This document shows positions 1 through 5,586 of a DNA stretch of 6,725 nucleotides, piece after piece. The translations under genes were made by a program, and so were the position numbers. Below the pieces are notes generated by a model. The model was not told the DNA's origin, ran no database searches, and was given only the letters and a program-made list of their open reading frames with translations. The first letter of the stretch is position 1. Each line of letters begins with the position of its first letter. The stretch lies in NCBI GenBank assembly GCA_013695175.1, contig JACDAZ010000464.1:1-6725 (forward strand), in the 5' to 3' direction. This DNA is from Flavisolibacter sp. (lineage in GTDB: Bacteria > Bacteroidota > Bacteroidia > Chitinophagales > Chitinophagaceae).

Positions 1-1
1 A

Positions 2-394
2 TGTATGATATTGATATCAATGGCTGTTATTCTTACCTTAACTGATTCAAACCAGGTTAAAACAGAACCTATAACCGATATCAACAAAAATAAATTACGC
101 TCTGCAGGAGGTTTCTTTGCGGTATTAGCTGGTATAACTCTGGTAGCCGGACTTATTTGGGGCACAGACTTGTTTGGAGTAAGTATGGTTAATCTTGGTT
201 TCCATTCTATATTCATGATGACATTCCTGATGGCTTTTCTATCTGTTATTATGTATACAAATGCAAACAGCAAAATACAGGACCCTAAGGGTTATGATTT
301 TGATCCCAGGCTCTTTAAAACGGATACAAATTTTTTAATTGGAGCCATAGGAATTGTAATCATTATAGTTTCCTTATATGCATATTTCTGGTAA
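2..394 (+). CDS. C-terminal fragment of a probable sodium/solute symporter (SSS/SGLT family), 5' end outside window
   Basis: The reading frame is open to the left edge (codon TGT at 2-4 precedes the first ATG at 5), so this is very likely the 3' end of a longer gene; the ATG at 5 is probably internal. About 130 residues are visible. Hydrophobic segments lie near residues 1-12, 36-57, 60-84 and 109-128, numbered from the ATG at 5, separated by polar loops, as in a polytopic inner-membrane transporter. The tail has a cytosolic loop (DPKGYDFDPRLFKT) followed by a last helix ending SLYAYFW. This resembles the C-terminus of Bacteroidota sodium:sugar symporters, which commonly have an '[ED]-x-[SR]-x-F-x-T' stretch and a last helix ending 'LYxxFW'. 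Those proteins use the Na+ gradient to import sugars or similar solutes. The substrate cannot be told from this fragment and the sodium-site helices are not in view. The gene converges on the kinase block and is not part of it. Another polytopic membrane family is possible. Confidence 0.65.
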   Translation, partial: CMILISMAVILTLTDSNQVKTEPITDINKNKLRSAGGFFAVLAGITLVAGLIWGTDLFGVSMVNLGFHSIFMMTFLMAFLSVIMYTNANSKIQDPKGYDFDPRLFKTDTNFLIGAIGIVIIIVSLYAYFW

Positions 395-405
395 TTCCCT
401 ATATG

Positions 406-473
406 TAAATGTATCAGAACATTTAGTTTGCAACAGCTTTAAAATTTATCAGCTGTTCTTAATGAAAAGAACA
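406..473. terminator. Cluster of three short hairpins in the convergent spacer, possible bidirectional terminator
   Basis: Three 7-bp perfect inverted repeats follow each other: TAAATGT/ACATTTA (406-412 with 419-425, 6-nt loop), AACAGCT/AGCTGTT (432-438 with 451-457, 12-nt loop) and TGTTCTT/AAGAACA (454-460 with 467-473, 6-nt loop). The last two overlap by 4 nt and cannot form together. They begin 12 nt after the stop of the rightward transporter gene and lie about 60 nt past the stop of the leftward lipoprotein gene, where transcription from both sides should end. No clean U-tract follows any stem on either strand, so intrinsic termination is uncertain. The stems are AT-rich and short enough that some could be chance. 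Confidence 0.33.
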
Positions 474-517
474 ATGAATAATTAAAATTTGTATTATTTG
501 ATCTGGATGGACTATAA
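474..517 (+). pseudogene. Relic of the 5' end of a HAD-family hydrolase gene (motif I only)
   Basis: On the + strand, positions 482-514 read L-K-F-V-L-F-D-L-D-G-L and then TAA at 515-517. This matches the N-terminal motif I of HAD hydrolases (hhhhDxDG, where the first Asp is the nucleophile), including the hydrophobic strand before it. An ATG at 474 sits at the right distance for a HAD start (Met-Asn-Asn then Leu-Lys-Phe), but it is one frame off: ATG AAT AAT runs into TAA at 483-485, and one extra base would join it to the motif. Nothing HAD-like follows within the remaining spacer, and the lipoprotein gene begins its 3' end at 534. It lies in the same direction as the transporter gene, 80 nt after its stop. 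I infer a decayed or deleted HAD gene once downstream of the transporter, with the kinase block now abutting the breakpoint. A chance match to a ten-residue motif is unlikely but not excluded. Confidence 0.42.
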
Positions 518-533
518 TTATGATATTCAATAC

Positions 534-1034
534 CTATTCATCTCTATCTTTCTTTTTAAAGACCTTATTTAAAAATTTCTTTAAACCCTTTTTTTGTTTT
601 TCTTCTTCTTCGATTAAAACAGTTGTGTCAGTTTTAATTTGTGGTGTTGCAGGTTTTGGCAAACTGCTTATAGAATCTTCATAATATTTTCTTTGAAGAT
701 CAACGGCTGAAGTATACAGTGCAGCGCCATAAACAAGACGATGGTGTTCATTATCCTTCCATACAGGTTGAGAAGGATTATCAATAACAATATTTTTTCC
801 TAATGAATCTTTTTGAATTGCTTCAAGATTTTTTTCTATCCGCCATTCATTATTATCATCTGAATAAAAAAAATATTGCTTCTCTTCCACATCATAATAC
901 ACATTGGGTTTTGGATAATAGAAAATGGTAGTTCCCTGCTTTTCTTCTTCAGCAGCATTGCAGGATGTTAAACTTGTAAACATTGCAGCGACTACGACAT
1001 AGAAAACAGTAATTATTTTAAACTTTAATTTCAA
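534..1034 (-). CDS. Small lipoprotein of unknown function at the end of the kinase operon (TTG start)
   Basis: This 166-residue protein has a lipoprotein signal peptide: basic start MKLKFK, hydrophobic core at about residues 7-19, and lipobox LTSC with the lipidated Cys at 25. The start must be TTG (1032-1034), because an in-frame TAG stands two codons upstream and the next Met (residue 18) would destroy the signal; an AAAAGG lies about 13 nt before it. After the Cys comes NAAEEEKQ, an acidic cluster of the kind that acts as a surface-export signal in Bacteroidota lipoproteins. Residues 38-60 carry an aromatic motif (YYPKPNVYYD, then YFFYSDD), followed by a conserved-looking PSQPVWKDN stretch at 87-95. 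The tail is low-complexity: a Thr/Pro segment, then EEEE, then a strongly basic end (KKFLNKVFKKK, residues 152-162). I recognise no enzyme. It follows the SH3/Sel1 kinase by 29 nt, so it is probably co-transcribed and may be an envelope partner or target of the kinases. Family and role are unknown to me. Confidence 0.8.
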   Translation of the reverse strand: MKLKFKIITVFYVVVAAMFTSLTSCNAAEEEKQGTTIFYYPKPNVYYDVEEKQYFFYSDDNNEWRIEKNLEAIQKDSLGKNIVIDNPSQPVWKDNEHHRLVYGAALYTSAVDLQRKYYEDSISSLPKPATPQIKTDTTVLIEEEEKQKKGLKKFLNKVFKKKDRDE

Positions 1035-1063
1035 TATCTAATTATTACCTTTTATTACAAGCA

Positions 1064-2956
1064 TTAATTATTGCTGCTGCTATCAATATCAATCTCTAAT
1101 TCTTCCACCAGGCTTTTTGCAGTACTATCTCCAGCCAAAACAGCTTCAAGCAATAATTTAGAACCCGCAAAAACATTACGTTCATATTTGCAATTATCAT
1201 ACTTGTTTATCCGAAGCACTTCAGGATTGTCAGCAAAAAAATATAAAAAGCCCAACGTTCGTTTTGCAGGGGCAAATCCTTTATCGCTTGATTTTTTTAC
1301 GAGGTTGTAAGCTTTGGCACAATCAAGTGAAGATGTTTTCTTTTGAAGTCCCATTTTTCCATATTCAAACATGGCTTCAACCACATCCTGTTCTGCCAAT
1401 TCTTTATAAATTAATGCAGCTTCCTCCATTTCATTTCTATCTTTTAATTCATTTGCATCAACCAACTTTATTTTAATTTCTTCCAGGGTTAATTTTTTTG
1501 GTTTAGCCATTTTTGTCCTGGCTTCCCAATCTACCAAACTAAGAAGATCCTTTTTTCTCAACCACCCTTTTGATGTTTGACCATTATCATTTGTAAACTC
1601 TGTATATATAAAATTGTTTTTTTCTTCGAAAGCCTTTACTACTGCAGTAGATGGAATCATATAAGCCGTTCTTCGGGCTGACTCCTGCGGTTGATCATGA
1701 AAATATGCTTTCGATGCTACCACCTTATATTGACCAACTTCATTTTTTGAAACAGCCTTACCGGCAACCTGTGTAGAAGAATTTTTATTTTTTTGATTAT
1801 TCTGATACCACGCAAAAACCACTGCACTACTTCCCAATAAAAACAAAAGCAGGTAAAAAAATTTGGAACTTTTTTTCTTTGTTCTATAAGGAGCAGATGT
1901 TTCTCCAGTGTTCGTTGAATTTTTATAATTTAATTCCCTTTGCTGGTAATAAATTACCTGTTGTTCCAGTTTTTCTTTTTCTTTCTGCAATACCTTATTC
2001 TCTTGCTCCAATCGTGATAAATCATTAATAGTGAGAGGTATATTTTCTGCCCTGATGCTTTTTGAAATTATATACTCATGAAGTATCATTCCATTTGCAA
2101 ATCTTTTCCCAGAATCTTTTTGCAGACATATATAACTCAGATTTAGTAACCATTCCGGCACCTGCATTTCCAATTCTTTCTTATCTGTTGACCATCCTGT
2201 TGGTAAATTTCCCTTTCTTAATGCAAGAATATCAGGGGGCTGACTTTCTAAATGTGCCACCATTACTTTATTACGGGCACTTTCGCTTTTATCATTTAGT
2301 GGAAATGGTACTCTTCCGGCCAACAACTCATAAAGAACTACACCAAAACTGTATACATCTGTTTGAAAGAGCATCTGTCCCTCATTTTGCTCCGGTGCCA
2401 TAAACTCAATAGCACCTGCATGTCTCATGCTTGTTCTTCGCTGTTCGTCCGACATCATTGACAAACCAAAATCAAGCAGAACATAATTGCCTGAGTGTAT
2501 GTTTAATTTTACATTATTTGTTTTTATATCACCATGCTTTACATCTACACGATGGCAGTGCGCCAGGGCAAAAGCTAATTGATCTGCGACTTTTATTACT
2601 TCTTTGATAGAAAAAACAGGATCATGCGGTGGTTTCAATAATTCTTCCAAATCCGGGCCTTCTACATATTCCATTTCAATAAATGGAAATGAACCTGTTT
2701 CCGTAATTCCCGAACTTATAATTTTTACAACATTGGGATTAGGCTTTTCATTTACTTTTTTCAACTTGTTCACCTCATTTCGAAAAGCTGTAAAATGTTT
2801 ATCATCGGAAGTTTCGCTATGTATAGGCGTAGGCAATAATTTAACGGCAGTAATAATTTCTCCAACTCTTCTGGCTTTATAGACGGAGCCCTGCCCACCT
2901 GTTTTTAAAGCACCCATGTTTTCAAGTCCTTCTGTTATGGTAAACACTTTTGCCAT
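1064..2956 (-). CDS. Transmembrane Ser/Thr protein kinase with periplasmic SH3 and Sel1-like repeats
   Basis: This 630-residue Hanks-type kinase has: a glycine loop GGQGSV at 20-25; ATP-binding Lys39 (ITAVK); probable alpha-C Glu61; catalytic loop HGDIKTNN at 141-148 with Asp143 and Asn148; DFG at 162-164; APE at 187-189; and the helix-F DVYSFG at 200-205. All core catalytic residues are present, so it should be active. The Arg of the usual HRD is Gly (non-RD type). After the kinase domain (to about 300) come a probable coiled coil (311-342), a basic stretch (RTKKKSSK) and one transmembrane helix (366-384). Positive-inside topology puts the kinase in the cytoplasm and the C-terminus in the periplasm. 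The periplasmic part is a bacterial SH3 domain (410-470), then about 150 residues with Sel1-like alpha-helical repeats (clearest at 545-572, AKAYNLVKKSSDKGFAPAK). The kinase half is about 73% identical to the upstream kinase, which lacks the Sel1 part. It starts 56 nt after that gene's stop and shares its operon. The natural ligand is unknown; peptidoglycan or an envelope protein is my inference. Confidence 0.95.
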   Translation of the reverse strand: MAKVFTITEGLENMGALKTGGQGSVYKARRVGEIITAVKLLPTPIHSETSDDKHFTAFRNEVNKLKKVNEKPNPNVVKIISSGITETGSFPFIEMEYVEGPDLEELLKPPHDPVFSIKEVIKVADQLAFALAHCHRVDVKHGDIKTNNVKLNIHSGNYVLLDFGLSMMSDEQRRTSMRHAGAIEFMAPEQNEGQMLFQTDVYSFGVVLYELLAGRVPFPLNDKSESARNKVMVAHLESQPPDILALRKGNLPTGWSTDKKELEMQVPEWLLNLSYICLQKDSGKRFANGMILHEYIISKSIRAENIPLTINDLSRLEQENKVLQKEKEKLEQQVIYYQQRELNYKNSTNTGETSAPYRTKKKSSKFFYLLLFLLGSSAVVFAWYQNNQKNKNSSTQVAGKAVSKNEVGQYKVVASKAYFHDQPQESARRTAYMIPSTAVVKAFEEKNNFIYTEFTNDNGQTSKGWLRKKDLLSLVDWEARTKMAKPKKLTLEEIKIKLVDANELKDRNEMEEAALIYKELAEQDVVEAMFEYGKMGLQKKTSSLDCAKAYNLVKKSSDKGFAPAKRTLGFLYFFADNPEVLRINKYDNCKYERNVFAGSKLLLEAVLAGDSTAKSLVEELEIDIDSSSNN

Positions 2957-3012
2957 TAAGTAAATTTAAGATTCAGTTGTTTACCTGCTGTACAAACATT
3001 GCCATTGACTTG

Positions 3013-4701
3013 TTAATCTATTGAAGCAAGATCTTTTTTTTGTATCCACCCTCTTGAAGTTTGACCTAAATGATTTATGAAGATGATATATATAAATCCA
3101 TTTTTTTCTTCTAAGGGAGTAATAGTATCAGGAGATGGAATTAAATATGCGCTTCGCCTGGTGCCTTCGTCCGGTTCATCATGAAAATAAGCCCTTGAAA
3201 CAGATACTTTATATTTAACAATAGCATTATTTCCTGATGATGCAACAAGTTCGCTTATAGGTTCCTTTGCCACCGTATCCTTATTTTCTTCAACAGGTTT
3301 GCTTTCAGTTTCTGCTACCGGTTCAACAGGTATGTTTTCCTGTGCAGGTTCAGGAGTATCTAATGGAGTATAGTTTACTTCTTCCTTTATAATTTCATCC
3401 CTGTTTTCATTAGTAGCAGGTGTTGTATTTACAGGCAGCGAACTTACATTATCAGCCACTCTGTTTTCTCTGTTGGAAAAAAGTGAATACGCACTAAAAG
3501 CAGCTAATAAAGCAGTTACCAAAAGCAAAGCGATAAAACTTGATTGAGAAACACCTCTTTTATTTGAATGTGTAACCGGAGCAGAATAATTACTCCTGCC
3601 TTTCATTTGTCGAAGTTCCCCATCATTATAAAGTAAATTTGATTTTAACTCTTCAATCTCCTGGTCTTTTTGCTTTAATAAATGCTGATACTTTAATAAA
3701 CTTTTTTGCAGTTCATCTTTTTCTATTAAATGCTTTTGATTTTGCTCCTGTAAAAGAAAGTTAGTATCACCTGATGATTCTTCTTTTTTAGCAGTCAGAG
3801 TTGAATTCAAGGCAATGTACTCATGTAGTTCCATGCCATTTGCAAAACGATGTTCAGGATTTTTCTCAAGGCATTTATAAACCATGGATATTAACCATCC
3901 CGGCACAAGCATTTCATGATTCATTTTTTCTTGTGACCATGATGCAGGAATATTTTTTTGCCTCAAGGTTAAGATATCCGGTGGCGGCGTTTCCATGTGC
4001 GACACCATAACCTTATTACGTGCTGTTTCTCCCCTGTCTTCCAGTGGAAATGGAACTATGCCTGCTAATAATTCATAAATAATGATTCCAAAGCTGTACA
4101 CATCTGTTTGAAACAGCATTTTACCTTCATTCTGCTCCGGAGCCATAAATTCAATAGCGCCTGCATGTCTTAAACTTGTTCTACGCTGCTCATCACTCAT
4201 TATAGCCAATCCAAAATCAAGCAACACATAATTACCTGTTTTTTGATTGAACTTAATGTTATTGCTTTTTATGTCTCCATGCTTTACATCTACACCATGA
4301 CAATGAGCCAAAGCATTTGATAACTGTTCTGCTATTTTAATAGTTTCTTTTACTGTAAAAACAGGATCATTGGGTGGTAATAAGAGTTCTCCCAGATCAT
4401 ATCCTTCTATAAACTCCATTTCGATGTAAGGAAAATTACCTGTGTCTGTAATGCCTGAATTTAATATAGTGACTACATGAGGATTTGGTACTTCATTTAC
4501 TTTTTTAAGCTTTGCCACTTCATTTTGAAAATCAATAAAGTTTTTATCATCGTGGCTTTCGCTATAAATGGGTGTAGGTAAAAGTTTTACTGCTGTAATA
4601 ATTTCTCCCTGCCTCCGGCCTTTATAAACAGAACCCTGTCCGCCGGTTTTCAGAGCACCCATATTTTCAAGACCTTCTGTTATAGTAAACACCTTACCCA
4701 T
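3013..4701 (-). CDS. Transmembrane Ser/Thr protein kinase with periplasmic Pro/Glu linker and SH3 domain
   Basis: This 562-residue Hanks-type kinase is the paralogue of the next gene downstream. Motifs fall at the same residue numbers: GGQGSV 20-25, Lys39, Glu61, HGDIKSNN 141-148 (Asp143, Asn148), DFG 162-164, APE 187-189, DVYSFG 200-205. It is a non-RD kinase with all catalytic residues present. A long coiled coil (about 315-366) follows the kinase domain, then a single transmembrane helix (388-407). Outside the membrane is a linker of about 85 residues (411-496) rich in Pro, Glu, Thr and Asn, and then a bacterial SH3 domain (497-559) that ends the protein. The coiled coil suggests dimerisation, and the linker would hold the SH3 domain away from the inner membrane, towards the cell wall. 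It starts only 8 nt after the FHA gene's stop, strong evidence for co-transcription and joint function with that phosphothreonine reader. No PASTA repeats are present, unlike PknB/Stk1. Substrates are unknown; the PBP and FHA neighbours make cell-wall regulation the best guess. Confidence 0.95.
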   Translation of the reverse strand: MGKVFTITEGLENMGALKTGGQGSVYKGRRQGEIITAVKLLPTPIYSESHDDKNFIDFQNEVAKLKKVNEVPNPHVVTILNSGITDTGNFPYIEMEFIEGYDLGELLLPPNDPVFTVKETIKIAEQLSNALAHCHGVDVKHGDIKSNNIKFNQKTGNYVLLDFGLAIMSDEQRRTSLRHAGAIEFMAPEQNEGKMLFQTDVYSFGIIIYELLAGIVPFPLEDRGETARNKVMVSHMETPPPDILTLRQKNIPASWSQEKMNHEMLVPGWLISMVYKCLEKNPEHRFANGMELHEYIALNSTLTAKKEESSGDTNFLLQEQNQKHLIEKDELQKSLLKYQHLLKQKDQEIEELKSNLLYNDGELRQMKGRSNYSAPVTHSNKRGVSQSSFIALLLVTALLAAFSAYSLFSNRENRVADNVSSLPVNTTPATNENRDEIIKEEVNYTPLDTPEPAQENIPVEPVAETESKPVEENKDTVAKEPISELVASSGNNAIVKYKVSVSRAYFHDEPDEGTRRSAYLIPSPDTITPLEEKNGFIYIIFINHLGQTSRGWIQKKDLASID

Positions 4702-4709
4702 TATCGGAA

Positions 4710-5495
4710 TTAATCTGCAGAATAACTAAAAGATAAAATGGCAGAATCTCCAATCATAATCTGGTCACCTTCTTCCAAAGCATGACCAATTTGTGTGCTG
4801 TATAATTTTACAGGCGTACTTTCCTCAGCAGATCTGACTTTTACTTTATTACGCGGAGGAATACCACCTTCATCTGCAAAAATTACAAAATGCCCTGTAT
4901 CGTTATCAAAATGAATATGTGCATGCTGGCGGCTTATGAACTTATTAGACTCATTGCCGCTATTGCCGGGAAAAGCTATATGATTAATTCGCATAAAACC
5001 ATCACCGCCTTGTACTTTACTTTCCCTGCCAATATTTATTTTACCGCTTCCTGAATGAATCTGGTAAACTTCTTTTTCCGCTTCACCATTTAAGATTTTT
5101 ATATATGCAGTAGCTGATTTTTGTAAATTATTTTTTTTAGTTTTTATAAATAATGCAGCATCCAAACCCTGAATTTTCATAGCTTCTTTAGGCAATTCAT
5201 CAAGAAAATCCATTTCCAGGGTCCAGGTCTCCGGAAGATCAATCATATAATCATCTGCTATTCTTTGAATCTCCTGGGTCTTAAATTTTTCTATTTGTTC
5301 AAAATATACAGCAGATTCATACAAATGCTTTTCACTTTCATTTGCTGAAAAATACAAATGAAGACCTTTAATATTACGGCCTTCACCCCCTTCCAATGTT
5401 TTTAATTTCTCTTTTATAAACTGAAGCAGCTGATCACGTATGATTTTTACATCTTTAGTTTTCCCTAAAGTATTTTGTTTTACATAATCAATCAT
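4710..5495 (-). CDS. FHA-domain protein with an FhaA-like N-terminal domain
   Basis: This 261-residue soluble protein has no signal peptide or membrane helix and should be cytoplasmic. The C-terminal part (about 150-258) is an FHA phosphothreonine-binding domain: it has the N-terminal strand with INIGRE (Gly156-Arg157), the key ISRQHAHI (Ser189, Arg190, His192), and the closing strands EEGDQIMIGDSAILSFS. The Gly-Arg to Ser-Arg spacing is about 32 residues, longer than usual, so the loop next to the phosphopeptide site carries an insertion. The N-terminal part (about 10-120) is mixed alpha/beta, with a helix, then NIKGLHLYFS, then YMIDLPETWTLEMDFL. In length and layout it recalls the N-terminal domain of mycobacterial FhaA (DUF3662), a resemblance judged by eye only. 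In actinobacteria FhaA is phosphorylated by PknB and binds phosphorylated MviN/MurJ. Here the gene lies between a PBP gene (78 nt upstream) and a kinase gene (8 nt downstream), so a role as adaptor between kinase and wall-synthesis proteins is likely by context. Confidence 0.9.
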   Translation of the reverse strand: MIDYVKQNTLGKTKDVKIIRDQLLQFIKEKLKTLEGGEGRNIKGLHLYFSANESEKHLYESAVYFEQIEKFKTQEIQRIADDYMIDLPETWTLEMDFLDELPKEAMKIQGLDAALFIKTKKNNLQKSATAYIKILNGEAEKEVYQIHSGSGKINIGRESKVQGGDGFMRINHIAFPGNSGNESNKFISRQHAHIHFDNDTGHFVIFADEGGIPPRNKVKVRSAEESTPVKLYSTQIGHALEEGDQIMIGDSAILSFSYSAD

Positions 5496-5557
5496 GGCAG
5501 GTTGTATTTTTTGTTTTTGTTGTTGATACTTATATTAAAATTATTCAAGAATAAGTC

Positions 5558-5586
5558 CAAATTGCCTTTAACATCACAAATTGCCT
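5558..5586. repeat. 10-bp direct repeat CAAATTGCCT, two copies
   Basis: CAAATTGCCT occurs at 5558-5567 and again at 5577-5586, a start-to-start distance of 19 bp (about two helical turns). The second copy covers the last codons and stop of the PBP gene, the first lies in the 78-nt spacer before the FHA gene. It may be a small tandem slip or an operator-like pair; chance is possible in AT-rich DNA. No convincing Bacteroidota promoter (TTTG, about 20 nt, TAnnTTTG) was found next to it. Confidence 0.3.

Noticed and set aside
1071..2882. Several open frames of 70-113 codons on the + strand opposite the downstream kinase gene
   Set aside because: They are antisense to a kinase gene with unmistakable motifs, show no recognisable protein features and are expected by chance opposite a long coding region.
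3801..4010. Open frame of 69 codons on the + strand opposite the upstream kinase
   Set aside because: Antisense shadow; no domain, no leader and wholly inside the real gene.
1064..4701. The possibility that one of the two kinases is a pseudokinase because of the HGD motif
   Set aside because: Lys39, Asp143, Asn148 and the DFG Asp162 are all present in both, and Gly at the RD position is found in active bacterial kinases.
5496..5573. Possible Bacteroidota promoter before the FHA gene (TTTG near 5556-5559 and TAATTTTA near 5537-5544 on the - strand)
   Set aside because: The -7-like box has the wrong last base and the gap of about 14 nt is too short for the usual 19-21; I cannot support it.
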